DNA of 8,225 bases from a bacterium (GTDB lineage Bacteria; Planctomycetota; UBA11346): the NCBI GenBank assembly GCA_020049615.1, contig JAIFKN010000258.1, positions 1-8,225 on the forward strand. The letters are read 5' to 3'. Below are positions 1 through 7,267 of this stretch, one piece after another. A program made the translations under genes and the position numbers. How positions within the stretch are numbered: the first letter of the stretch is position 1; the number at the start of each line of letters is the position of its first letter. The notes under the pieces are model-generated. The model had not been told where the DNA came from. It saw only the letters and a program-made list of their open reading frames with translations, and ran no database searches.

Positions 1-75
1 GGACTCCCGAGCAGTGTCAAGTGCTTTTACTGCAATGCCTTACGCTCCATCACAACTGTGTCACACCACGCAAAG
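1..75. other. Short left flank, nothing recognised
   Basis: These 75 bases lie downstream of the ATPase stop codon. I see no start codon with a ribosome binding site, no hairpin followed by a T-tract and no repeat shared with the rest of the window. It is noticeably less GC-rich than the coding DNA beside it. Confidence 0.5.
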
Positions 76-1416
76 TCAACGGCATTGACCGTGCAGCAGC
101 CACTCCCCCGCAGTCATCCAACGGATGCCGGTCGGAACCTGGGGAGGCATGACATCCATGGTGATAAGTACGGTGTCCGCCCCGGGTCTGCGCTGGGTTT
201 CTGCGACGAGGGCTCGCACTTCGCGCTCCAGCGTTTCGGCATTCGTGGTCTCGCTGGCGACCTGGATCAGGGTCTCCCTGCCGGCGTGATCACGGGCGAG
301 GAAGTCGATCTCCAAGCCTTCGTCGGTCTTCACGTAGTCCACCTCATGGCCCCGCCGCAACAACTCGATGAGCACCGCCGTCTCCAGCGCGTGCCCGGTC
401 TGCGCCTCGGGCGACCGCGACCAGACCTGGATCAGTCCGGGGTCAATGGGATAGGACTTGCGCGGATTGACCATGCGGCGCCGCTCGCTGGTCGTGGCGA
501 CGCTCAGGGTGCGGATGAGGAAGCAGTCCTCCAGGTGGGCGAGCCAGGCATGGACGCTGTCCTTGCCCACCGCCAAGCCCTGCGACCGCATCGTGTCCCA
601 GCACTTCTGCACGCTGAACAGGCCGCCGGCCGTAGACAGCAGATGGCGTTGCAGCCAGCGCAGCGCGACCGGGTGCGAGACGGCATGCCGTTCGATGACA
701 TCGCGCAGGACGGCGACATCGACGTAGCTGCGCAGCAGGGCGGCGCGGTCGCGATCGGGTACGCCTTGGACCTCGGGGAAGCCACCGGCCAGCAGGTACT
801 GGCGCAGGCGCGCATCGAGATCAGATCGCTCCGCCTTGGGCAGGCGGTCCCAGGGCTTGGCCGGCTCCAGGCCGACATGGCGCAGGGTCTCGCGGAAGCT
901 GAACGGGTAGACCGTCGTCGGCAGCGCCCGGCCGCGCATGCTGGTCGCAATCTCCGAGCTGAGCAGGTGGGCCGACGAGCCCGACAGGAAGAGGTCGATC
1001 TGCTCCTGGTCGATGATCCGGCGGGCGACGGTCTCCCAGCCGGGGATGAGCTGGACCTCGTCGAGGAACAGCGTCGCCCGGGTCCGGTCGCGGATGCCGG
1101 GGATCTGGCGGAACCACTCCTCGATCACGCCGCCCAGGTCGATGGCGGTCATGCCGTTGAGCCGTTCATCCTCCAGGTTGAGATAGAGGAGAGCATCACG
1201 CGGCGAACCGGCCGCCAGCCGGTCTGCCAAGCACTGCCACAGGAACGTCGACTTGCCGCTCCGGCGCATGCCAATGACGGCGTGCGCCTTGCCGCGCACC
1301 TCGGGCAGGCGAAGGTCGCGGCGGGTGAGCGTCGGTGCCGGCGTCGTCAGGGCGTCAGCGATGCGCTGGCGGAGTATGGCCTGTATGTCACTCATGGAAG
1401 GATAGAGTTTCAACAT
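76..1416 (-). CDS. AAA-family ATPase with C-terminal DUF4143-like domain (AAA_14 + DUF4143)
   Basis: A 446-aa protein with an intact P-loop ATPase domain. Walker A is GMRRSGKST (residues 49-57), Walker B is LFLDEV (116-121), and a sensor-1-like strand LFLSGSSAHLL lies at 142-152. A helical/winged-helix region follows (about 225-300), then a C-terminal PD-(D/E)xK-like fold: GHALE (341-345), LEIDFLA (368-374) and IQVA (384-387). The lysine expected in the last motif is missing (QVA instead of ExK), so nuclease activity is unlikely; many family members share this. The family is common on bacterial and archaeal mobile DNA and its role is largely unknown. The start is uncertain: the first ATG (1416) gives MLKLYPSMSD, a second ATG (1395) gives MSDIQ, and neither has a Shine-Dalgarno. 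The gene lies on the same strand as the helicase operon, 157 bp downstream of it, but a copy of the 81-bp repeat and its own promoter-like DNA lie between, so I treat it as a separate unit. Confidence 0.88.
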   Translation of the reverse strand: MLKLYPSMSDIQAILRQRIADALTTPAPTLTRRDLRLPEVRGKAHAVIGMRRSGKSTFLWQCLADRLAAGSPRDALLYLNLEDERLNGMTAIDLGGVIEEWFRQIPGIRDRTRATLFLDEVQLIPGWETVARRIIDQEQIDLFLSGSSAHLLSSEIATSMRGRALPTTVYPFSFRETLRHVGLEPAKPWDRLPKAERSDLDARLRQYLLAGGFPEVQGVPDRDRAALLRSYVDVAVLRDVIERHAVSHPVALRWLQRHLLSTAGGLFSVQKCWDTMRSQGLAVGKDSVHAWLAHLEDCFLIRTLSVATTSERRRMVNPRKSYPIDPGLIQVWSRSPEAQTGHALETAVLIELLRRGHEVDYVKTDEGLEIDFLARDHAGRETLIQVASETTNAETLEREVRALVAETQRRPGADTVLITMDVMPPQVPTGIRWMTAGEWLLHGQCR

Positions 1417-1439
1417 TCTATACTTGTCAAAAGGATAGA
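1398..1439 (-). promoter_or_regulatory. Candidate promoter/operator: three copies of a 9-mer at the ATPase start
   Basis: AAGGATAGA occurs at 1398-1406 and 1431-1439, exactly 33 bp apart. An inverted copy with one mismatch, TCTATACTT, lies between them at 1417-1425. The last two form an inverted repeat with a 5-nt spacer. On the minus strand a TAGAAT -10-like hexamer falls at 1420-1415, but no good -35 lies at the right distance; the TTGACA at 1430-1425 is too close to it. If that -10 is used, transcription would start near 1408, which favours the downstream ATG at 1395. The repeats are seen directly; the operator role is inferred. Confidence 0.4.
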
Positions 1440-1457
1440 TTTGCTCCGGGGCCGCTT

Positions 1458-1538
1458 TGCAGATCGTGCAGTACGTGCAGCACTTACGTCACCTCCTGTC
1501 CGCTCGTGTCCACTCCTGTCCACTTCGGCATGCAGTTA
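1458..1538 (+). repeat. 81-bp direct repeat, left copy
   Basis: Matches 7611-7691 over 81 bases without gaps and with seven mismatches by my alignment (about 91% identity), in the same orientation. Internally it holds TGCAG words at 1458, 1467, 1476 and 1531. It also holds an imperfect 20-bp-period tandem whose units are GTCACCTCCTGTCC at 1488-1501 and GTCCACTCCTGTCC at 1508-1521. It separates the ATPase gene from the 3' end of the helicase operon. The conceptual translations through it on the plus strand do not look like protein. Confidence 0.85.
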
Positions 1539-1573
1539 TGGACTAACGACTTGCGCCGTAAGATGTTGTTGGA

Positions 1574-3388
1574 TCAACGGCTCAGTTCATGGCCTGCTCC
1601 GTTCAGCAGTATGCCGTCCTTGAGGAGACGCCGCTGCAGTTCGCCCCGGCGGGTGGCGGCCGGCAGCGAGACGGCCTGCGGCCCGAGCCGCGTCGCACCC
1701 AGAAGCGCCACCAGCCGGGTCGCGGTGTCCTCGTCGGCGGTGGTAATCACCAGAGCCTGGGCGGCATGCGCCTGGCGCAGCTGGCCGAACCAACCGGTGA
1801 TCTCGCGCTCGACGTTGGCTGGCACCGGCTTGCTGGCTGCCGCCGCAAGCACGCGCAACGCATGCGCGGCATCGAGTCCGGCGACCGCGGCGCGACGGCA
1901 GGCGGCCTTGCCCAGCTTGAACAGGGCGCCGGTGCCGTGGGCGCCGGGAAGCCGGTCGGCGAAGGATCCGAGTTCGGCCTCCACCGCAGGGGCCGGGGCG
2001 AGGAACACGATCGTGTGGTCGGCCTGGACGATGATCGGGCGCTCGATGGTGGCAGCGACAGCCGGCGTCCAATCGTCGTCCAGGCCTACGGCCCACCGGC
2101 CAGCGGCGGTCAGGCGGATGGTGGCCCGTTCACCAACGATATCGCGTCGGATCAGACCGAGCGGGATGGCCAGGCCGTCCAGTGCAGGTCCAAGCACCGT
2201 GCGCCAGGAGTGCTCGGCGTTCAGGCCGCCACCTCGGGGCGGATGCCTGCCCCACCACGTATATGCCTGACCCAGCAACCAGGTCTCGGTGCCGAGTCCG
2301 CGCCACGCCGTGACCAGATCGCTCCATGCGTGCTGCGGATTGTGCACCCGCTGATGCCGGCCCACGGCACGGTAGATCAGTTGGGCGGCGTTGTGGTCGT
2401 CGAAACCGGCCTGGCTCTTCTTGCCCTGCAGGAAGCCGAGCAGGCCAGCGAGCAGGCGCTGCTGCCGCTCGCCAGCGTCCAGGCGCAGCCAGCCCAGGCC
2501 GGTTTCGCTGACCCGTGTTTCCTGCGAGACCTGCTTGACCAGGCGCAGCATGTGCGCCGCGTTGAAGGCCTGGGCCAGGCGGTCGCCAGGCGGCGCATCC
2601 GGGTCGAGACCCAGGCGCACGGTCAGCCGTTTGGCGTCGATCACGCGCAGGACCCAATCCCGGCGGGCACGGGCCGGCTGCACTGCCAGCTCGGCAACGA
2701 TGACGGTGACGTCCTCGGCCAGTGCACAGCCGGGATCGTCGCCAGGGTGATGCGGCTGACGGTCCGGCCGCACCGGCGGGCCCCGGTTGCGGTTGGCGTA
2801 GGCCATTGCCGGCCGGCCCAGGGTGGGCTGGCCGCGCCTGGCGCAAAAACCCGGGACCAGGGCGAGGTTTTGCGTAGTCCAGCGCAGGACCTGGCACCGC
2901 GTCGGAGGGTCGGGCAGGCGGGCTGCCACCTCGGCCAGGGTCGGGGCTTCGGCCTGCTCGGCGACCCAGCGCAGCAATTCCTGGCCGCGCAGTCGGAACT
3001 GCAGCAGGCCATCATGCGGGGTTACTTTCAGATCGCGCAGGGCGATGCCTTCCCAGGCCCACATCGCGCCTGTCGCCGCGAGGTCGAGTATCCCCTCGGC
3101 CAGCAATCCGGTCAGAAGTTCTGATGAGTCCTGCTGCGACTCGGTCAGGAGTTCGATCCTTCGCTGCAGGAAATAGCTGTCGATACCGAGTTCGGCGAGC
3201 AGGGACAGGGTGCGGGCGGGAGACGGGTCGGTCGTGGTGGCGATCCGCCGCGCGGCATGCAGGAAGATATCCAGCGGCGCGCCCTGCCCCGGGCCGTCCG
3301 CCTGGCGCTTCCGCTCGGCCAGGGGCAGGGCGGCGAAGCGAGCGAGTTCGGGCTGCAACTGCTCCCACGGCAGCTGGGCGAAGTTCAC
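1574..3388 (-). CDS. XPB-helicase partner protein with C-terminal Helicase_C_3-like domain (third gene of operon)
   Basis: A 604-aa protein starting at GTG 3388. The GTG overlaps the helicase stop as GTGA, and GGAG lies 7 nt upstream, which supports this start over the in-frame ATG at 3433. The N-terminal two thirds (about 1-400) are mostly helical with no motif I recognise. A winged-helix-like segment IRLTAAGRWAVG (424-435) is followed by a domain of the Helicase_C_3 / XPB-Ssl2-N type: IIVQADHTIVFLA (452-464), VPANVEREITGWFGQ (522-536), ALVITTADED (545-554) and a closing amphipathic helix (about 577-595). The helicase and the first operon gene have the same series of elements. No Walker motif, nuclease motif, signal peptide or membrane segment is seen. 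I infer a structural or DNA-binding subunit of a helicase complex; its exact function is unknown. No terminator is visible after the stop. Confidence 0.85.
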   Translation of the reverse strand: MNFAQLPWEQLQPELARFAALPLAERKRQADGPGQGAPLDIFLHAARRIATTTDPSPARTLSLLAELGIDSYFLQRRIELLTESQQDSSELLTGLLAEGILDLAATGAMWAWEGIALRDLKVTPHDGLLQFRLRGQELLRWVAEQAEAPTLAEVAARLPDPPTRCQVLRWTTQNLALVPGFCARRGQPTLGRPAMAYANRNRGPPVRPDRQPHHPGDDPGCALAEDVTVIVAELAVQPARARRDWVLRVIDAKRLTVRLGLDPDAPPGDRLAQAFNAAHMLRLVKQVSQETRVSETGLGWLRLDAGERQQRLLAGLLGFLQGKKSQAGFDDHNAAQLIYRAVGRHQRVHNPQHAWSDLVTAWRGLGTETWLLGQAYTWWGRHPPRGGGLNAEHSWRTVLGPALDGLAIPLGLIRRDIVGERATIRLTAAGRWAVGLDDDWTPAVAATIERPIIVQADHTIVFLAPAPAVEAELGSFADRLPGAHGTGALFKLGKAACRRAAVAGLDAAHALRVLAAAASKPVPANVEREITGWFGQLRQAHAAQALVITTADEDTATRLVALLGATRLGPQAVSLPAATRRGELQRRLLKDGILLNGAGHELSR

Positions 3389-5058
3389 GTCGGGACTCCA
3401 TCGATGATCGCGTACTCGTAGCCCTGTTCGCACAGGAACAGCTGGCGGTGCAGGGCGAAATCCTGTTCAACGCTGTCGGCTGTGACCAGCGAGTAGAACC
3501 ACGCCTGGTTGGCGCCGCGCTTGGGGCGCAGGATGCGGCCGAGGCGCTGGGCCTCCTCCTGGCGGCTGCCGAAGCTGCCGCTGACCTGGATGGCGACGCT
3601 GGCATCGGGCAGATCGACCGAGCTGTTGGCGACCTTGGACACCGCCAGGGCGTGGATGCGGCCGGCGCGGAACGCGCCGTAGAGTTCTTCACGCTGGCGC
3701 TGGCTGGTGCTACCGACGAGATGCGGGATGCCCAGCGCCGCGGCGATCGCCACCACCTGCTCGACGTACAGGCCGATGATCAGCGCCGGCTCGCCATCAT
3801 GCCGGGCGAGCAGCGCGCGCACCGCCTCCAGCTTGGCCGGGTTCTCCGCCGCCAGGCGGTGCTGCTCTTTGCGCTCGGCGCTGAGATACGGGATGCGGAG
3901 TTCAGCGGGCAGCGCCAGGCGGACCTCGCTGCAGCGGGCGCGGGCGATCCAGCCGGTGGCCTCCAATGCCTTCCATTGCACGTCGGTCTTCTTCGGCCCG
4001 ATCAGGGCGAAGACGCTGCGCTCCTGGCCGTCCTCGCGCACCAGGGTGGCGGTCAGGCCAAGGCGTCGCCGCGCCTGGATGCCGGCGGTGGCCTGGAATA
4101 CCGGGGCCGGCAGCAGGTGGACCTCGTCGTACAGCACCAGGCCCCAGTCGCGACGGTTGAACAGGTCGAGATGCGGCATGCCGCCGCTGACACGGTCGCG
4201 CCAGGTCAGCACCTGGTAGGTCGCCACCGTCACCGGCTTCACGTCCTTGTGGCTGCCATCGTATTCGCCGATCTGGTCGGCGGTCAGTGTGGTCTTGTCG
4301 AGCAGTTCGGCGATCCATTGCCGCGCCGCGGTGACGCCGGTGACCAGGATCAGGGTCGAAACGCCGACCGCAGCCATGGTCCCGATACCGATGATCGTCT
4401 TGCCGGCCCCGCACGGCAGCACCAGCACGCCCGAGCCGCCGCGGTCGGCTCCGCCGGCGTGGAAGGCCTCGACCGCAGCGAGCTGGTAGTCGCGCAGGGC
4501 AAAGGGCAGATCAGCGGCGGTGCGGCTACGCAGGCCGATCGCCAGCGGCTCGCCAGGGGTGTAGCCGGCGAGGTCCTCGACTGGATGACCGCAGTCGACC
4601 AGCGCCACCTTCAGCCGGCCGCGACTATCGACCGGCACCAGGAACGTGGTCGACGACAGTCGCTGGCCGAGCAAGGTCCGCAGCCGGTCATGCCCGAGCA
4701 GTTCGTCGGCCAGGCCGGCCTCGTCAGCGACTAGCAGCAGGTCGGTCCCGGGGGCGCGACGCAGGGCCAGACGACCATAGCGGCCGGCGGTCTCGCGGAT
4801 CCAACCCGGCATGGCGGTCGGCAGGGCGTACTTGGCGTAGCTGTGCAGCACCGCCAGGATCGCCTCGGCATCGAGGCCGCCCGAGCGGGCGTTCCACAGT
4901 GACAACGGGGTCAGGCGGTAGGTGTGGACGTGCTCAGGCGTCTTGACCAGCTCGGCGAAACGAGCGAGCAGTGGACGCACCTCGGCAAAGCGCGGGCTGT
5001 CGACCTCGACCAGCACGGTGCGATCACTTTGTACGATGAGCGGATCGTCAGTGGCCAT
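3385..5058 (-). CDS. XPB/ERCC3-type DEAD/DEAH-box DNA helicase (superfamily 2)
   Basis: A 557-aa protein with all motifs intact. A Helicase_C_3 / XPB-Ssl2-N-like domain fills about residues 5-165 (LIVQSDRTVLVEV 7-19, LPTAMPGWIRETAGR 79-93). Then come the RDYQ motif (189-192), Walker A LPCGAGKT (214-221), motif Ia VTGVTAARQW (239-248), DEVH box (311-314) and LTATLVRED (335-343). The last contains the RED motif typical of XPB, followed by the IGPKKTDV..WKALEATGWIA region. In lobe 2 are SKVANSSVDLP (474-484) and QRLGRILRPK (504-513). XPB proteins are ATP-dependent 3'-5' helicases or duplex openers; actinobacteria carry one next to a helicase-associated gene, and archaea pair it with the nuclease Bax1. 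The start ATG (5058) overlaps the previous stop by 11 bp. It has no Shine-Dalgarno, so translation is probably coupled. A longer reading to 5181 would lie inside the upstream gene and adds non-family sequence. Confidence 0.95.
   Translation of the reverse strand: MATDDPLIVQSDRTVLVEVDSPRFAEVRPLLARFAELVKTPEHVHTYRLTPLSLWNARSGGLDAEAILAVLHSYAKYALPTAMPGWIRETAGRYGRLALRRAPGTDLLLVADEAGLADELLGHDRLRTLLGQRLSSTTFLVPVDSRGRLKVALVDCGHPVEDLAGYTPGEPLAIGLRSRTAADLPFALRDYQLAAVEAFHAGGADRGGSGVLVLPCGAGKTIIGIGTMAAVGVSTLILVTGVTAARQWIAELLDKTTLTADQIGEYDGSHKDVKPVTVATYQVLTWRDRVSGGMPHLDLFNRRDWGLVLYDEVHLLPAPVFQATAGIQARRRLGLTATLVREDGQERSVFALIGPKKTDVQWKALEATGWIARARCSEVRLALPAELRIPYLSAERKEQHRLAAENPAKLEAVRALLARHDGEPALIIGLYVEQVVAIAAALGIPHLVGSTSQRQREELYGAFRAGRIHALAVSKVANSSVDLPDASVAIQVSGSFGSRQEEAQRLGRILRPKRGANQAWFYSLVTADSVEQDFALHRQLFLCEQGYEYAIIDGVPT
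3386..3399 (-). promoter_or_regulatory. Ribosome binding site and GTGA stop/start overlap
   Basis: On the minus strand GGAG (3399-3396) precedes GTG (3388-3386) by 7 nt. The GTG shares bases with the TGA stop of the helicase gene (3387-3385). This pair fixes the start of the third operon gene and points to translational coupling. Confidence 0.7.
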
Positions 5059-6754
5059 GGGGCGCCGGAATGTGCCAGCCGAGTTTGCGCGCCGCGCGGC
5101 GTAGGTCCGCCAAGCGGGCAGGATCAACGCCCAGGCTGTCGCTGCCGCAATCGCGGCACAGTTCCCGGGTCGCCCGGTCATGCAGCAATTGTTCGCGAGC
5201 GTGCGGATCCGCGACGTTCAGCAGGAGGAGTTGCGGGCCGAGCGTGATCGCAGTGGCGCGACGGGCGGCCTCGTCGAGCAGCCGCCCGACCGTCGCCGGC
5301 AGGGCGGTGCCGGCGAGGGCGGTCAACCGCTCGCGCAACACGTTCAACCCATCGCCGGCCGCCATCGCGGCGATGAGACGGTCGCGCTCCAGCCGCCAGG
5401 TGCGTTCGTCGAGGCGCTCGCCCAGCTTGTCGAGCAGCACCCGGTCAGCCGGAGCGATGCGCTCGCCCAGCGCGACGACGCTGCCATCGGCCTGGATGCG
5501 CCAACCACCCGGTAGCGCTTCGACCCGGGCTGGTTCCGGTCCCAGGCCAAGCAGCCAGACACCCAGCGGGGTCAGGCGGAAGGCAGCGACGCGGTCGGCA
5601 TGCGAGATGCGGTCCGGTACGCTGTCATCGAAGGAGTCGTCCATCGGTGGCAGGGTAGCGAGTTGACCGAGGCTGACCTCGACCACGCCCAATGGCGCCA
5701 GATAGCAACCCAGGACCAGCCGCACCCACGCATCGCGCACGGCGACCAGGCCGGGCTCGCCCAGGCACGACATGCTGCCGTGGTACTCACCGCCGATCGA
5801 AACCTGGCATTCCTCTTCCAGGATGGGATCGATCAGGTCCTGCGCGGCTGCGTGTCGACTGAACGCGCCGCTGTCGATCCACACACCCGGCGGGCAGTGG
5901 CGCATCACCCCAAGCAACGCCCGGCGCCGTGCCACCGGCTCGCTGATCGGGGCGTACTCGTCGTGGCAATGTCGCAGGCCGTCGAGGTCCAGGAGTTCGT
6001 CATGAGGCCAGGCCTTGTAGCGGGCAAACAGGTCCTGCAGACCAGCGCGGTCGACAGCAGCATGTGCGGTGCGCAGCAGGCTGCCCTGCTGGCGCAGCCA
6101 GCCGCAGGCGGTCAGCAAGGTGGCGAGACAACGCAAACGCAACTGGTCGGCCTCGGCATGCGGGCTGGGGCAGGTGAGGCCGGCAGCGACCCGACGCAGG
6201 CTGACCACGCTCGGCCCCTTCAGCGTCATCTGCACCTGCCCGGCCCGGGCTGATTCCATCAGCAGGCCCAGGTCGACAAGCGCATCGCTGCTGATGGCGA
6301 AGCCGGGCGGTTCGCCGTTTAGCGTGGGCAACGCTGGACGCGGGGGGGCCGGCAACTGGCCAGCCAATCGCATGCGCAACGTGCGGGGCATCACCTGTTC
6401 GTCAGGGAAAAACAGCAGCACGACCGACGGCTTCTGCTGCCCAGCGCGGGAATAGTTCCAATCCCGTTGCCAGCTGCCGAGCGGGAAGTCCCGGACGCAG
6501 GCCTGCGCCGTCCGCAGCAGCCCGTTGCCGTGGGCAGCAACGGCAAGGAGCCTGCGGCCGTCCTCGCCGGCCAGTTCGAGAGTGCGCTGCAGCGCCGGCA
6601 GATGCGTCTGGGCGATCAGCAGTCCAACGAGGTCACGCTTGTTGGTAGGCGTCTTCGAGGTGAAAAGGCGGGCCATCCGTTGCAGCTCGTCATTGGTCCG
6701 GTTAACCAGCGACTCGGGCAGGATCATTGCATCAGACGCATCGGCAACGGACAT
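5048..6754 (-). CDS. Helicase-associated protein with C-terminal Helicase_C_3-like domain (first gene of operon)
   Basis: A 568-aa protein. The N-terminus (about 16-50, LVNRTNDELQRMARLF to KRDLVGLLIAQ) resembles the short SAP/HeH-like helix pair often seen at the start of helicase-associated proteins. The middle (about 60-380) is helical without known motifs. FRLTPLGVWLLGLG (392-405) looks like a winged-helix segment. The C-terminal domain holds WRIQADGSVVALG (418-430), LPATVGRLLDEAARR (485-499), LLLLNVADPHARE (509-521) and a final basic helix (about 545-558). This order matches the Helicase_C_3 family, as in the actinobacterial protein beside XPB (Rv0862c-like, which I recall as longer). It has a single CxxC (533-536) and no catalytic motif. 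The ATG at 6754 has no Shine-Dalgarno; an internal ATG at 6727 is an alternative. It is the promoter-proximal gene, and its TGA lies inside the helicase start region. I infer a DNA-binding partner of the helicase. Confidence 0.87.
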   Translation of the reverse strand: MSVADASDAMILPESLVNRTNDELQRMARLFTSKTPTNKRDLVGLLIAQTHLPALQRTLELAGEDGRRLLAVAAHGNGLLRTAQACVRDFPLGSWQRDWNYSRAGQQKPSVVLLFFPDEQVMPRTLRMRLAGQLPAPPRPALPTLNGEPPGFAISSDALVDLGLLMESARAGQVQMTLKGPSVVSLRRVAAGLTCPSPHAEADQLRLRCLATLLTACGWLRQQGSLLRTAHAAVDRAGLQDLFARYKAWPHDELLDLDGLRHCHDEYAPISEPVARRRALLGVMRHCPPGVWIDSGAFSRHAAAQDLIDPILEEECQVSIGGEYHGSMSCLGEPGLVAVRDAWVRLVLGCYLAPLGVVEVSLGQLATLPPMDDSFDDSVPDRISHADRVAAFRLTPLGVWLLGLGPEPARVEALPGGWRIQADGSVVALGERIAPADRVLLDKLGERLDERTWRLERDRLIAAMAAGDGLNVLRERLTALAGTALPATVGRLLDEAARRATAITLGPQLLLLNVADPHAREQLLHDRATRELCRDCGSDSLGVDPARLADLRRAARKLGWHIPAPHGH

Positions 6755-6884
6755 GCGCGGCAGGGTGCTGGCCGGTCAATCTTGGCAAGCAAGCGGCCAC
6801 AGGCCGCGACCAGAGCCGATGTCCTCGATCACCAGATCAGGCCCCGTCGTGAGTGCTGGTTGCAGTGATAGTACCCATGATAGC
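6755..6884. promoter_or_regulatory. Divergent intergenic region between helicase operon and toxin-antitoxin pair
   Basis: These 130 bp must hold promoters for both directions. On the minus side I see no convincing sigma-70 pair. A perfect GC-rich inverted repeat, GCGGCC-ACA-GGCCGC at 6793-6807, lies about 40 nt upstream of the helicase operon start; it could be a leader hairpin or operator, and it has no T-tract. On the plus side TTGCAG (6860-6865) and TAGCAT (6881-6886) are weak -35/-10 candidates with a short 15-bp spacer. TGATAG is repeated at 6866-6871 and 6878-6883. Confidence 0.4.
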
Positions 6885-6897
6885 ATGCCAGGTATGC
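6883..6897 (+). promoter_or_regulatory. Near-perfect palindrome at the toxin start (candidate operator)
   Basis: GCATGCC-A-GGTATGC is a 15-bp inverted repeat with six of seven arm pairs matched. It covers both possible ATG starts of the toxin gene (6885 and 6894). Ribbon-helix-helix antitoxins usually autoregulate by binding short palindromes at the operon promoter, so this is a reasonable autoregulation site. Binding is inferred. Confidence 0.4.
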
Positions 6898-7256
6898 ACG
6901 GCGAACGGCTCCCTCCAGGTCGCCAGTTCTTCAAGTCTCCATCATTCGCCAGACAGGCCAGGGAACTAGATGCCTGGGATGCGGTAGACGACCTGAAGCT
7001 CCGCTTGGCGGAGGACCCGACGCTGGGCGACGTCATCAAGGGCACCAGTGGTCTGCGGAAGGTCCGCATACCGCTGCCAGGCCGAGGCTCGAAAGGGGGC
7101 GCTCGGGTCATCTACTTCCAGGTTGTGGCTCCGGCCACCATCCTGCTCCTGGCGGTCTACGCCAAGAATGAGCAGGAGGACTTGGACAAGGACGACAAGA
7201 ACGCCCTCGATCGCCTTCGCATTGCCATGTGCCACATCCTCAACCTGCCGATCTGA
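6885..7256 (+). CDS. Type II toxin, RelE/HigB-like
   Basis: A 123-aa protein (120 aa if the ATG at 6894 is used; neither start has a good Shine-Dalgarno). Family signatures are DVIKGTSGLRKVRIPLPGRG (49-68), the GGARVIYF strand (71-78), the ILLLAVYAKNEQEDL strand and turn (86-100) and a closing helix DDKNALDRLRIA (103-114). This is the RelE/HigB layout: GLRK, a basic loop, a G-RVIYY-type strand, then Y-KN-Q-DL. Members are mostly ribosome-associated mRNA interferases that cut mRNA during translation and are held inactive by the cognate antitoxin. The basic residues of the GLRKVR strand and R74 of GARVIYF are present, so the toxin looks intact. Eleven bp separate its stop from the antitoxin ATG. 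The toxin-first order fits HigBA-like systems. The longer in-frame ORF from 6525 runs antisense through the helicase-associated gene and is not the real start. Confidence 0.85.
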   Translation: MPGMHGERLPPGRQFFKSPSFARQARELDAWDAVDDLKLRLAEDPTLGDVIKGTSGLRKVRIPLPGRGSKGGARVIYFQVVAPATILLLAVYAKNEQEDLDKDDKNALDRLRIAMCHILNLPI

Positions 7257-7267
7257 CCGGAGACCAC

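Noticed and set aside
1543..1562. Terminator hairpin after the helicase operon
   Set aside because: CTAACGAC/GCCGTAAG pairs at only six of eight positions with a 4-nt loop and has no T-tract on the minus strand.
58..1623. Long plus-strand ORF of 521 codons opposite the ATPase
   Set aside because: It mirrors the ATPase gene in antisense, is biased to Arg/Ala/Gly/Gln as expected for GC-rich antisense frames, and has no domain. The minus strand has clear Walker motifs.
1589..4734. Long plus-strand ORFs (1589-3124 and 3124-4734)
   Set aside because: Both are antisense to the helicase and its partner, which have unmistakable motifs and coupled starts. The plus-strand translations are low-complexity and match no family I know.
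5048..5200. Zinc finger at the end of the helicase-associated protein (CRDC)
   Set aside because: There is only one CxxC pair and no second pair of cysteines or histidines nearby to complete a metal site.
6525..6884. N-terminal extension of the toxin gene back to 6525
   Set aside because: It would run antisense through the helicase-associated gene and add about 120 residues without family similarity. RelE/HigB toxins are about 100-125 aa.
6776..7111. Minus-strand ORF of 111 codons ending LVIEDIGSGRGLWPLACQD
   Set aside because: Most of it is antisense to the toxin gene. The ending looks protein-like by eye but there is no ribosome binding site or recognisable family.
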